From Streptomyces olindensis (GTDB lineage Bacteria; Actinomycetota; Actinomycetes; Streptomycetales; Streptomycetaceae): a stretch of DNA of 64,000 bases. Below are positions 1 through 7,967 of the stretch, one piece after another (the first letter of the stretch is position 1; each line of letters starts with the position of its first letter). The translations under genes were made by a program, and so were the position numbers. The notes under the pieces were generated by a model that saw only the letters and a list, made by a program, of their open reading frames with translations, was not told where the DNA came from and made no database searches. The DNA lies in NCBI GenBank assembly GCA_000696115.1, contig JJOH01000014.1, positions 62,001 through 126,000 of the forward strand, given 5' to 3'.

Positions 1-175
1 TGAACACCGCCGCCGGTACCGCCATCGCGGCCATCCCGAAACCCATCAGCGCCTCGCCGCCCGCGGCGCGCCGCTGCTCCGTGGCGCCGCCGCCGCGCAT
101 CCGCATAAGGCAGTAGGTGCCGGTCATCGCGCAGAGCGCCACCAGCAGCCAGCCGGACGAAGCCGGTCCGTGCAC
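1..175 (-). CDS. DUF5134 domain-containing membrane protein, N-terminal part (cut by window edge)
   Basis: Only the first 58 codons are in the window; the gene runs off the left edge. The start is the GTG at 175 because GGGGAGG lies 5 nt upstream on the minus strand. The visible protein begins VHGPASSGWLLVALCAM and continues through a hydrophobic first helix, then a basic turn (CLMRMRGGG) and a second region with ALMGFGMAAMAVPAAVF. This pattern matches the N-terminus of the actinobacterial DUF5134 integral membrane family, whose function is unknown. It is divergent from the FUSC transporter gene, so the 147-bp gap holds promoters for both. Family assignment rests on recall of the N-terminal pattern only. 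Confidence 0.6.
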   Translation of the reverse strand, partial: MHGPASSGWLLVALCAMTGTYCLMRMRGGGATEQRRAAGGEALMGFGMAAMAVPAAVF

Positions 176-283
176 GCGCACCTCCCCGCTCGACAGTCGG
201 TCTTTCGATGCCCGGGCCATGCGGCGCCCACGCGAGCGCGCGGAGGTACGCGGGGAGCATTCGGCGGAGCACGGCAGGTCGGA

Positions 284-307
284 AGGTGTTTTACGAATAA
301 AACACCT
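284..307. promoter_or_regulatory. Perfect 10-bp inverted repeat, candidate MarR operator
   Basis: AGGTGTTTTA (284-293) is followed by 4 nt and then its exact complement TAAAACACCT (298-307). It lies 15 nt before the ATG of the FUSC transporter gene (323) in an AT-rich stretch unlike its surroundings. The downstream gene of that operon encodes a MarR regulator, so this is a natural autoregulatory operator; binding is inferred. Confidence 0.6.
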
Positions 308-322
308 GTTAATCTTGCGCGT

Positions 323-1987
323 ATGAGCAGCACGCCCTCCGCCTCCACCTCCCCGCCCGCCCCGCGTCTCCCGCTGGCGGGCGTGCTGCGCGTCGGCCGG
401 CCCTCGGACATCTGGTTCAAGCCCGCGCTGAGCGTCGTCGCGGCGATCACCCCGCCCACCCTCACGCTCCTGGCGCTCGGCCGGCTCGACCTGGCGATGT
501 ACGCGATGGCCGGGTCCTTGTGCGCCCTGTACGCCCACAACCGCCCGTACGCCGCCCGGGCCGGGGTCCTGGTGTGGGTGGTGCTCGGCATGCTCGGCGG
601 GCTCGCCGTCGCCCTGGTCACGGCCTCGCTCACCGACAGCGCCGCCGTACTGGTCACGGTCGGTGCCCTGCTGGCCGCCGCCCAGAAGGTGCTGTGCGAC
701 GCCACGCGTGTCGGCCCGCCGGGCAACGTCGTCCTCACCTTCGTCAGCTCCGCCTCCCTGTTCGCACCGCAGACCCTCGACCAGGTCCCCGGCCATCTGG
801 CACTGGCGGCCGCCACCGGGGCCTGGGCCTGGCTGGTCTGCATGGCGCCCGCACTGGTCCGCCCGCACGGCCCGGAGCGCCGTGCCACCGCCACCGCCCT
901 GACGGCCGCCGCCGCGTACGCCGACACGGGCGGCACGAGGGAGGGGCACGCGCCGGCGCGTGCCGCCGGGTACGCAGCGGTGCACGCAGCCTGGCAGTCG
1001 CTCCTGGCCACGCGCGCCCGCTCCCGGACCCGGCGCGCACTCGAACGGCTCGTCGTCCGGGCCGAGGTCGCCCTCGCCGCACCGGCACAGGCCGAGGCCG
1101 AGCGGCTGCGCGCGTGGGCACGCGCACTGCGCGGCACCGGACCCGTCCCGCAGGCCTGCCTCCCGTCGGCGGCCGCCGACGAACTGCTCGGTGTCGACGC
1201 GGCCCGGTCCCTCTGGGCGCGGCTGGGCCCGCTGACCCCGCTCGCGGCGCGTACCGCGCTCGGCTGCGCGCTCGCCGGCTACGCCTCCCTCGCCCTCGGT
1301 ATCGGCCGCCCCTACTGGGCCCTGGTCACCGCCGCCTCGCTCTACCAGGCCAACATCGCCCTGACCTGGAGCCGGGCCGTGCAGCGCGTCGTCGGCAACG
1401 TCGTCGGGGTGCTCGTCTTCGCGGCCGTCGCACCACTCGCCCACCTCGGGCAGGCGGCACTGGTGCTGTGCTGCCTCGCGTTCAGTTTCGGGGCCGAGCT
1501 GCTGATCAGCCGCAACTACTGGCTCGGCAGCGTCTGCGTGACCCCCATGGCCCTGCTCATCACCGAGTTCGCCGGGTACCGGGCGACCGGCGAGCTGGTG
1601 ACCGAGCGGGTCGCGGACACCGTCGTGGGTGCCCTGGTCGGCTTCGCCGCCGCCGTGGCGGTCACCAACCGGCGCGCGGGCGACCGCGTGGAACGCGCGC
1701 TGACGGCCGCCGACCGGGCCCGCGAACACGCCGCCCGCCTCCTGGCCGAGCCGGGCCCCGACCCCGCCGCGCTGGAAGCGGCCCGCCGCGGCCTCGCCGT
1801 CGCCCTGGCGGATCTGCGGGCGACCGCCGACGCGGCGGCCGGCGAGTGGTGGCAGCGCGCCCTGCCCCAGGAGCGGGTCGTGCTCACCGAGCAGTCCGGA
1901 CACCGTACGCTCGCCGCGACGGCACGACGCCAGGGGCTGCTCCCGGACCAGGGCACGGCCACAGAGACGGAGGACGCACGGCCATGA
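323..1987 (+). CDS. FUSC-family membrane protein (aromatic acid/fusaric acid resistance-type efflux)
   Basis: A 554-residue integral membrane protein. Two hydrophobic blocks of several helices each (about residues 30-170 and 310-450) are separated by an Ala/Arg-rich soluble region and followed by a cytoplasmic helical tail; this duplicated arrangement is typical of FUSC/YccS/AaeB-like proteins that export aromatic acids or other toxic small molecules. The second block has the conserved-looking segment GIGRPYWALVTAASLYQ. I chose ATG 323 (MSSTPSAS) rather than an upstream in-frame start because it lies directly after the palindromic promoter element and the upstream residues are not membrane-like. 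Its stop overlaps the start of the MarR gene (ATGA), so the two are co-translated. The substrate cannot be read from sequence. Confidence 0.8.
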   Translation: MSSTPSASTSPPAPRLPLAGVLRVGRPSDIWFKPALSVVAAITPPTLTLLALGRLDLAMYAMAGSLCALYAHNRPYAARAGVLVWVVLGMLGGLAVALVTASLTDSAAVLVTVGALLAAAQKVLCDATRVGPPGNVVLTFVSSASLFAPQTLDQVPGHLALAAATGAWAWLVCMAPALVRPHGPERRATATALTAAAAYADTGGTREGHAPARAAGYAAVHAAWQSLLATRARSRTRRALERLVVRAEVALAAPAQAEAERLRAWARALRGTGPVPQACLPSAAADELLGVDAARSLWARLGPLTPLAARTALGCALAGYASLALGIGRPYWALVTAASLYQANIALTWSRAVQRVVGNVVGVLVFAAVAPLAHLGQAALVLCCLAFSFGAELLISRNYWLGSVCVTPMALLITEFAGYRATGELVTERVADTVVGALVGFAAAVAVTNRRAGDRVERALTAADRAREHAARLLAEPGPDPAALEAARRGLAVALADLRATADAAAGEWWQRALPQERVVLTEQSGHRTLAATARRQGLLPDQGTATETEDARP

Positions 1988-2907
1988 CGCCGACGGAAGG
2001 ACCAACGCCCACGGGGGCCGGATCGGGGCCCGGCCCGCACCAGGGCACCGCAGGAGAGCGGGCGCGGGGCGGGCGGAGGGCGGACGGGGGACACACCGGT
2101 GGTGCGCTCGCAGTCGGCGACGATTCCGCCGGTGGTGCGCCGTCGGCCGGAGGGGGCTCGGCCGGCGGGTCGCCCTTGGGTCGGGAGGGCTCGGCCGGTG
2201 GTGCGCCGTCGGCCGGAGGGGGCTCGGCCGGCGGGTCGCCCTTGGGTCGGGAGGGCTCGGCCGGTGGTGCGCCGTCGGCCGGAGGAGGCTCGACCGGCGG
2301 GTCGCCCTCGGCTGTGGAGGGCTCGGCCGGGCGTACGCCCTCGGTCGGGGAGGGCCCGGTGGGCGGGACGCCCGCGGGCGGAGGAGAGCTGGCCGGTGGG
2401 CGGCGGGAGGACACCGTCGCCGCCGTCGTCCGGCAGTGGCGGGCCGTGCACCCCGGCCTCGACACCGGGCCCATGGAGGTCATCGGCCGCATCAACCGCT
2501 GCGCCGCCCTCCTCCAGCAGGCCGAGGACGCCCCGCTGCGCCGGGCGGGACTGAGCCGCCCCGAGTTCGACCTGCTCGGCGCGCTGCGCCGCACCGGGCA
2601 CGAGCTGACCCCCGGGGAACTGGCGCGGGAGACGTTCTCCTCGGGCGCCGCCGTCACCAAGCGCCTGAAGCAGCTGACCGAGCGCGGCCTGGTCGAACGC
2701 CGCGGCGACACCCGCGACCGCCGCGTCGTCCACCTCCGCCTCACCGACACCGGACGCGACCTCGTCGACGGCATCCTGCCCGCCCAGCTCGCCTACGAGA
2801 CCGCCGTCCTGTCCGGACTCGACGGCCCTGAGCAGGGCGAACTCGCCGCGCTGCTCGGCGAGTTGCTCGCCCAACTGGAGGGCCGTCTGGGCGCGCTCCG
2901 GGCCTGA
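1984..2907 (+). CDS. MarR-family transcriptional regulator with long Gly/Ser-rich N-terminal repeat region
   Basis: Of 307 residues, the last ~170 form a MarR winged helix: DTVAAVVRQW, then PMEVIGRINRC, the recognition-helix region LARETFSSGAAVTKRLKQL and the wing ERRGDTRDRRVVHLRL. The first ~140 residues are low complexity (Gly, Ser, Ala, Pro) and contain a 22-residue unit repeated about three times, coded by a 66-bp DNA tandem repeat. Usual MarR length is 140-180, so this extension is unusual. The ATG overlaps the stop of the FUSC gene (ATGA), supporting this start; I see no alternative start with a ribosome site between the repeats and the MarR core. It probably represses the FUSC-marR operon through the palindrome at 284-307. 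Confidence 0.8.
   Translation: MTPTEGPTPTGAGSGPGPHQGTAGERARGGRRADGGHTGGALAVGDDSAGGAPSAGGGSAGGSPLGREGSAGGAPSAGGGSAGGSPLGREGSAGGAPSAGGGSTGGSPSAVEGSAGRTPSVGEGPVGGTPAGGGELAGGRREDTVAAVVRQWRAVHPGLDTGPMEVIGRINRCAALLQQAEDAPLRRAGLSRPEFDLLGALRRTGHELTPGELARETFSSGAAVTKRLKQLTERGLVERRGDTRDRRVVHLRLTDTGRDLVDGILPAQLAYETAVLSGLDGPEQGELAALLGELLAQLEGRLGALRA
2128..2325 (+). repeat. 66-bp tandem repeat, three copies, inside the MarR coding sequence
   Basis: Copies lie at 2128-2193, 2194-2259 and 2260-2325. The first two are identical by eye; the third has several substitutions, and more degenerate pieces continue to about 2390. The period is a multiple of three, so the repeat encodes a 22-residue Gly/Ser/Pro unit and keeps the reading frame. 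Confidence 0.9.
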
Positions 2908-2966
2908 GCCGCAGCGTCCGCACGGCGGGGCGACGTCAGCGGAGAGCCGGCCTCACCGCCCTCGCC

Positions 2967-3728
2967 TCAGAATCCGTCACCGGCCCGGTACACGCCGAAC
3001 ATCGCCCCCTGCGGGTCCCGCAGCACCGCGATGCGCGGCCCGTCGGGCACGGACGTCGGCACCATCAGAACGGTGCCGTGCCGCTGGACGACGGCGGTCG
3101 TCGCGTCCACGTCCGCCACGGCGAAGTACGGCAGCCAGTGCGGCGGCACCTCGGGCGGGAACTTGTCGTCCATCGTCACCATGCCGCCGAAGTCGGCGCC
3201 GCCGACACCCCACTGGGTGTAGCGCTCCCCGGCGTTCACGGTCCAGTCGAACACCTGCGTGTAGAAGGCCACGGCCTGTTCCGGGTCCCGGGTGAACAGC
3301 TCCACCCAGCCCAGCGCGCCGGGCGCGTTGAACAGCCCGGCGCCCGGGAACGTCCCCGCCTGCCACAGTTGGAACACGGCACCGCCCGGATCGGCGGCCA
3401 CCGCGAAACGGCCCACGTCGAACACGTCCGTCGGGCCGAGCAGCACCGCACCGCCCGCCTCCGTCACCGCACGGGCGCCGGCGTCCGCGTCGGCCACCGC
3501 GAACGACACGTTCCACGCGACCGGCTGCGACGGCTGGTAGAGCGGGGTGAGCGCGGCGACGGCCGCGTCCCCGAGGTGCGCGACGGTGTAGCCGCCCGCC
3601 TCCTGCCGGGGGTCCGTCTCGGGCCGCCAGCGGAACAGCCGTGTGTAGAACCGCTGGGCCGCCTCCAGGTCGCTGGTCCCCAACTCCGTCCAGCAGGGCC
3701 CGCCGGTCACCGGTGCGTCGAGCTTCAT
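2967..3728 (-). CDS. VOC (glyoxalase/bleomycin-resistance fold) protein with two domains
   Basis: A 253-residue protein with two vicinal-oxygen-chelate modules. The first starts GGPCWTELGTSDLEAAQRFY and the second GALGWVELFTRDPEQAVAFY, each ending in a typical DP.GA.F.L/V strand (DPGGAVFQLW, DPQGAMFGVY). Actinobacterial two-domain members are often annotated as hydroxylases or glyoxalase-like proteins, but the substrate is unknown. The start is ATG 3728 (MKLDAPVTGG), with GGAAGG upstream on the minus strand; an extension to 3761 lacks similarity. It is divergent from the next gene (GNAT) across 180 bp. Confidence 0.85.
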   Translation of the reverse strand: MKLDAPVTGGPCWTELGTSDLEAAQRFYTRLFRWRPETDPRQEAGGYTVAHLGDAAVAALTPLYQPSQPVAWNVSFAVADADAGARAVTEAGGAVLLGPTDVFDVGRFAVAADPGGAVFQLWQAGTFPGAGLFNAPGALGWVELFTRDPEQAVAFYTQVFDWTVNAGERYTQWGVGGADFGGMVTMDDKFPPEVPPHWLPYFAVADVDATTAVVQRHGTVLMVPTSVPDGPRIAVLRDPQGAMFGVYRAGDGF

Positions 3729-3908
3729 GGCGTTCCTTCCGCAGAAAACCCCCGCCGGCACGACACCCCCTCCAGCACGCTAAGCCGCCGCCGGGCGTGC
3801 CTGCCATCCGGAAAACCCACTGGTGTGCGGCGCCGCCCCGGCATACGCTCGCCCCGTACCGCACCGCGTGGCGGCCTCCCGCTCCTTCACCCTGCCCGGA
3901 GGTACGTC

Positions 3909-4823
3909 ATGCCCGCGCCCGAGGTGCGCCCCTTCCGCCGAGCCGACCGCGACCAGCTCACCGACCTGGTCAACCTGCACGTGGCGGCGGTCGCCCCCGG
4001 CGTCTCCGTCTCCGTGAACACCGTCCTCAGCGACCTGGAGCGGCAGCCCGGCGAGTTCATCACCGACCCGTGGGTGGCCGAGCGGACGACACTCGTCGCC
4101 GAGCAGCGCGCGCACATCGTCGCCGCGGCCCACCTGCTGCGCTACCGCGCCGACGCCGGGGTCGGCGAGGCCTACCGGGACGCCGCCGAGATCGACTGGT
4201 TCGTCCACCGCCCGGCGGCGTCCCTCTGGCCGGACGCCGACCGGGCCGCGGACCGGTTGATGCGGGCCTGCCTGGCGCAGTTCGCCCGCTGGAACGTCCG
4301 CGTCCGATACGCCGACGGCTCGCTCCCCGCCCCGCTGGTCTACGGTGTGCCCCGCCCCTGGCCGCACGTCCGGGCCGTCTACGAACGCGCCGGGTTCCGG
4401 CACGTCGGGGACACCGAGGTCATCCTGATCGCCCGCGTGGCCGACCTACCGGTCCACGAACCCCGGCCGGGCGTCACGGTCGAGCGCACGCTGGGGGAGT
4501 GCGGCACCCGCTTCACGGCCCGCGCCGACGGACACGCCCTCGGCTTCATCGAGGTCGGCACGGCCCTGGCCCGCCCGGAACGCCACGCCCGCGCGGCCGG
4601 TCTCGCCGACATCGGCAATCTGCACATCGACCCCGAGCAGTACGGCACCGGCCTGGAGCACCGGCTCCTCGCCCACGCCGCCGACTGGCTCCGCCTGTGC
4701 GGCATCGACCGGCTCGTCGCCTACGAGGAGGCCGCCGCGACGGACATGCTCGGACTTCTGACCGGGGCGGGCTTTCGTGAGCTGACCCGGACCGACCGTG
4801 GCTGGGAGCACCGCCCCGGGTGA
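3909..4823 (+). CDS. GNAT-family N-acetyltransferase, two-domain
   Basis: A 304-residue protein beginning MPAPEVRPFRRADRDQLTDLVNLHV, the usual GNAT opening. The C-terminal half has the acetyl-CoA binding region (ADIGNLHIDPEQYGTGLEHRLLAHAADWL) followed by LLTGAGFRELTR, so the active GNAT module is at the C-terminus; the N-terminal half looks like a degenerate second one with VYERAGFRHVGD. Start ATG 3909 has GGAGG 6 nt upstream. It ends 2 nt before the convergent VOC gene. The acyl acceptor cannot be predicted. Confidence 0.8.
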   Translation: MPAPEVRPFRRADRDQLTDLVNLHVAAVAPGVSVSVNTVLSDLERQPGEFITDPWVAERTTLVAEQRAHIVAAAHLLRYRADAGVGEAYRDAAEIDWFVHRPAASLWPDADRAADRLMRACLAQFARWNVRVRYADGSLPAPLVYGVPRPWPHVRAVYERAGFRHVGDTEVILIARVADLPVHEPRPGVTVERTLGECGTRFTARADGHALGFIEVGTALARPERHARAAGLADIGNLHIDPEQYGTGLEHRLLAHAADWLRLCGIDRLVAYEEAAATDMLGLLTGAGFRELTRTDRGWEHRPG

Positions 4824-4825
4824 CC

Positions 4826-5218
4826 TCAGATACCCGGCCGGTAGCGCATCGGGTGGTCGGCCGGGACCTCCACCAGCACGATCGGCGTCCCGTCCGGATC
4901 CGCGATCCACATCTCGACCAGCCCCCACGGCTCCTTCACCGGCGGCCGCACGATCTCCACGCCCTTCGCCCGCAACTCGTCCCGCGCCGCCGTGACGTCG
5001 TCGACCTGGAGCCACAGACGCACGGCGGGTGCCGAGGCAGTCCCGGCCCGGCCCGAGACCTCCAGGAAGCCACCGCCCAGGAAGTAGACCGTGCCGCGCT
5101 CGGGGCCCGTGCCGAACTCCCGGTACACGGCGAGGCCCAACTGCTCGCCGTAGAAGGCCCGGGACTTCTCGGGGTCGGCAGGGTGGAGCAGGATCCGGCT
5201 GCTGAGTACATGCACCAT
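4826..5218 (-). CDS. VOC-family single-domain protein
   Basis: A 130-residue glyoxalase-fold protein: MVHVLSSRILLHPADPEKSRAFYGEQLGLAVYREF opens a classic VOC repeat, and WIADPDGTPIVLVEVP is the closing strand. It most resembles small resistance or glyoxalase-like VOC proteins of unknown substrate. The start ATG 5218 has no clear Shine-Dalgarno; TAGGCT lies about 10 nt upstream on the minus strand, so a leaderless transcript is plausible. It lies just downstream of the HxlR remnant on the same strand. Confidence 0.8.
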   Translation of the reverse strand: MVHVLSSRILLHPADPEKSRAFYGEQLGLAVYREFGTGPERGTVYFLGGGFLEVSGRAGTASAPAVRLWLQVDDVTAARDELRAKGVEIVRPPVKEPWGLVEMWIADPDGTPIVLVEVPADHPMRYRPGI

Positions 5219-5280
5219 GCGCCGGAGCCTAGTGGCTGTCCCGCACATGACTCCGACGCACCTTTCGACCTGCTTGCGTC

Positions 5281-5520
5281 TCAGGAACGGGAGGAGGAGG
5301 GTGCGGTGCCGGCCCGCGCGCGGTGGGTGCGGATCTCGTCGTGGTGGTCGGCGGCCCAGCCGATCAGTTGCAGGACGATCTCGTGCAGGCCGCGACCGAG
5401 CGGGGCGAGGGCGTACTCCACGCGTGGCGGCACCTCGGCGTAGGCGGTGCGCGTGATCAGGCCGTCGTCCTGGAGCTGGCGCAGCGTGTGGGTGAGCATG
5501 CGCTGGGAGATGCCGGGGAA
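5281..5520 (-). pseudogene. HxlR-type regulator, 5'-truncated remnant
   Basis: The minus strand encodes FPGISQRMLTHTLRQL, then a winged-helix wing and EVPPRVEYALAPLGRGLHEIV, which is the C-terminal two thirds of an HxlR regulator (normally about 110-130 residues). The ~40 residues that should precede it, including the CPV..TLDLIGGKW-type segment, are absent: homology stops abruptly at 5520, where the DsbA-like remnant begins on the other strand. An internal ATG at 5499 leaves a 72-residue open frame, but it lacks the first helices of the domain. I treat it as a decayed gene. Confidence 0.75.
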
Positions 5521-6141
5521 AGGTAGAGATCTGGGCCGAGGTCACCTGCCCCTGGTGCGGGCTCGGCAGCCACCGTGTGGACCGAGCCGTGGAGCGGTTC
5601 GAGCACAGCGACCAGGTGGAGGTGGTCCACCGCTCCTTCCCGCTGGGCGGCGGCTTCCCCGCCGACCGCACGATCAGCGTCCGCGAGGCCCTGCTGAGCA
5701 AGCACGGCATCAGCGGCACGCAGGCAGAGGCCGCGACGCGGCGGATCGAGACGCTCGCCGGCGTCGAGGGCCTGAGACCCTACCGGGTGTGGGACGACGT
5801 CGTCGGCAACACCGAGCAGGCCCACGAGTTCTGGCCCACGCTTCCGCGCAGGGCAAGAACCGCGAAGCCTGGGACACGATCTTCCGCACCTAGTTCGGCA
5901 GGGCCGAGCCCGTCTTCGCCCTGGACGACCTGCTCCGCCTCTCCGACGAGCTGGGCCTCGACCGCGACCTGACGCGCCAGGTGCTCACCGACCGCCGCTA
6001 CCGCACCCGAGTCCAGGACGACGCCCGCCGCGCTCAGCGCCTGGGCGTCACCGGAGCCCCGTTCATCGTCGTCGACGGCCGCTACGGCGTCCCCGGCGCG
6101 CAGGACAGCGACACCCTGCTCGGCCTGCTGCGCGCCGGACC
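5521..6141 (+). pseudogene. DsbA/FrnE-family thioredoxin-fold oxidoreductase, broken
   Basis: Translation gives VEIWAEVTCPWCG, RVDRAVERFEH..VEVVHRSFPL and, near the end, QRLGVTGAPFIVVDGRYGVPGAQ, which together are a FrnE-like DsbA protein with a CPWC active site. Three lesions are visible. There is no in-frame start codon (homology begins at the second or third residue, at the junction with the HxlR remnant). One base is missing at about 5831, shifting the frame between AHEF and LAHASAQGKN. TAG at 5891-5893 replaces what is probably a CAG. The C-terminal part is readable to about 6140 and then gives way to an unrelated fragment. Confidence 0.75.
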
Positions 6142-6351
6142 GTCCGCGCCTCGCACGCCGACTGGACGCTGGCCCGTGCCGTCGCCCTCAGCGACAGACC
6201 GGCCGGTGGCCGGGTGAAGGCCGCCGAACGCGGCACCGGCAGGCCGGCCCCGCGGATCAGCCGCGCCGACTTCGCCGGGTTCCTGATCGACGCCGTGGAG
6301 AGGGACGCCTGGATCCGCCGGGCACCACTGGTGTGGAACTCCCGGGGCTGA
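6142..6351 (+). pseudogene. NAD(P)H-binding (NmrA/atypical SDR) oxidoreductase, C-terminal remnant
   Basis: In the frame ending at TGA 6349-6351 the sequence encodes ADWTLARAVALSDRPAGG, RISRADFAGFLIDAVE and IRRAPLVWN, the typical last ~65 residues of NAD(P)H-binding proteins related to NmrA. No Rossmann GATG motif or start codon exists upstream in this frame; the sequence joins the DsbA-like remnant. HxlR regulators are commonly divergent from such oxidoreductases, so the HxlR and this remnant were probably once neighbours. Confidence 0.65.
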
Positions 6352-6491
6352 CCCGGGCCAGGCGGGCCGGCGGCCGTCGGCGGCTCCGCACCCGGTGCCG
6401 GCTGCGGTCCCGGTGCCGGCTCCGTCCGGAGTCCGAGACGGTTACGCTCATCCCGGCCCGAGCCCCGCCCAGGACAGGGAGACGTACGCCC

Positions 6492-7031
6492 ATGGACACC
6501 CTCGCCACCGGACTGACCTTCCGCGACGCCACCGACGCCGACGTCGACGAGCTGGTCGGGCTCATCGAGTCGGCGTACCGGGGCGACTCCAGTCGGGCCG
6601 GCTGGACCACCGAGGCGGACATCCTGGAAGGGCAGCGGACCGACCCCGAGGGCGTGCTGGCCGTCGTCAAGTCGCCCGACAGCCGGCTGATGACCGTGGA
6701 GCGGGAGGACCGGATCGTCGCCTGCTGCCAGCTGGAGCACCGGGGTGACCACGCCTACTTCGGCATGTTCGCCGTCAGCCCGGGCCTCCAGGGCGCCGGC
6801 CTCGGCAAGCTGATCATCGCGGAGGCGGAGCGGCAGGCCCAGGAGAGCTGGGGCGTCAAGGAGATGCACATGACCGTGATCTCCGTACGCGACGACCTCA
6901 TCGCCTGGTACGAGCGGCGCGGCTACCGCCGCACGGGCCGGATGACCCCGTTCCCGTACGGCGACGAGCGCTTCGGCATCCCCCGGCGCGACGACCTCCA
7001 GTTCGAGCTGCTGGTCAAGGAGCTCGGCTAG
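6492..7031 (+). CDS. GNAT-family N-acetyltransferase
   Basis: A 179-residue single GNAT domain. It opens TFRDATDADVDELVGLIESAYRG and has the acetyl-CoA loop MFAVSPGLQGAGLGKLIIAEAE followed by VRDDLIAWYERRGYRRTGR. Start ATG 6492 has GGGAG about 10 nt upstream. It converges with the GDPD gene, leaving 3 nt between stops. The acceptor substrate is unknown; the length and the WYERRGY motif resemble small-molecule or amino-acid-type acetyltransferases. Confidence 0.85.
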   Translation: MDTLATGLTFRDATDADVDELVGLIESAYRGDSSRAGWTTEADILEGQRTDPEGVLAVVKSPDSRLMTVEREDRIVACCQLEHRGDHAYFGMFAVSPGLQGAGLGKLIIAEAERQAQESWGVKEMHMTVISVRDDLIAWYERRGYRRTGRMTPFPYGDERFGIPRRDDLQFELLVKELG

Positions 7032-7034
7032 CGG

Positions 7035-7718
7035 TCAGGCCGTGAAGCGGCCCGTGCGCTTGATGTCGGGGTGGTCGGTGGTCGCGCCGTCCAGGCCGAA
7101 CGCCCGCACGAGCCGCAGGTGGTCCTGCGTGTTCACCACCCAGCCGATGATCCTCAGGTCGGCCTTGCGGGCGCGCTCCACGATCTCCAGGGTGAGCCGG
7201 CGGATGTTCAGGCAGACGGTCTCGGCGCCGACCGCGACCGCGCGGTCCACGATGTCGGTGCCGTAGCGGCTCGCGATCAGCGCGGTGCGCACCCCCGGCA
7301 CCAGTGGCTTGATCTCGGCGATCGCCTCGTCGTGGAACGAGGACACCTCCACCCGGCCGGCCAGCCCGCGCTCGTTCATCACCTGGGCCAGGGCCCGCGC
7401 CGCCTGCGCGTCCTTGATCTCGGCCTGGAGCGGCGCCTGGACGGCCTCCAGGACCTCCTCGAAGACCGGCACCCGCTCGCCCCGGCCGGCGTCCAGCGCC
7501 CGCAGCTCGGCGAGGGTCTTCTCGGCGATCGGCCCGGTGCCGTCGGTCGTCCGGTCCACATCCGTGTCGTGCATGACGACGAGCGCGCCGTCCTTGCTCA
7601 GGTGCAGGTCGAGTTCGATGGCGTCGAGGCCGGCCTCCTGGGCGGCGACGAAGGACCGGAGGGTGTTCTCGGGTTCCACACCCATGACTCCGCGGTGACC
7701 GATGGTGAGGAAGTTCAA
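7035..7718 (-). CDS. Glycerophosphodiester phosphodiesterase
   Basis: A 227-residue GDPD TIM barrel. The N-terminus has the catalytic signature IGHRG...PENTLRSF, then AIELDLHLSKDGALVVMHD (metal-binding E, D and the second catalytic H). LQAEIKDA and TTDHPD near the end complete the barrel. It hydrolyses glycerophosphodiesters to sn-glycerol-3-phosphate and an alcohol in lipid turnover. I place the start at TTG 7718 (LNFLTIGHRG), with GGAAGAGAG 7 nt upstream; no ATG or GTG sits at a sensible distance. No signal peptide is seen, so the enzyme should be cytoplasmic. Confidence 0.85.
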   Translation of the reverse strand: MNFLTIGHRGVMGVEPENTLRSFVAAQEAGLDAIELDLHLSKDGALVVMHDTDVDRTTDGTGPIAEKTLAELRALDAGRGERVPVFEEVLEAVQAPLQAEIKDAQAARALAQVMNERGLAGRVEVSSFHDEAIAEIKPLVPGVRTALIASRYGTDIVDRAVAVGAETVCLNIRRLTLEIVERARKADLRIIGWVVNTQDHLRLVRAFGLDGATTDHPDIKRTGRFTA

Positions 7719-7967
7719 GACGCGACTCTCTTCCGTCGACAGGCGGCAGTGGGGGCCTGACGGCCCACCTGACCGTATCGCCTGGACCCGCCCCGTGCAG
7801 AGAGTGAGCGCATGGTCGGCGCGCGTACGGGCACAAGCATGACCGACAGGAAAAAGTGCGGTGAAGGCCGGGGTGGGGCAGGATAATTTCCTGAGGTGGC
7901 CCTTGCTGGGAGGAACCTCGTGTGTATACGGTTGGGGTACGCGAGATTCTCCCGTGGAGGATGGGAC

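Noticed and set aside
170..322. Longer N-terminus for the FUSC gene (start at 170)
   Set aside because: It would place the palindromic promoter element inside coding DNA, and the extra residues have no membrane or conserved character.
1516..2874. Long open frames antisense to MarR and many other genes
   Set aside because: Long antisense frames are normal in high-GC DNA; these have no family motifs, no ribosome sites and lie opposite well-supported genes.
6352..6491. GC-rich short repeats (CGGTGCCGGCT) before the second GNAT gene
   Set aside because: Only two or three loosely similar copies; typical of high-GC intergenic DNA.
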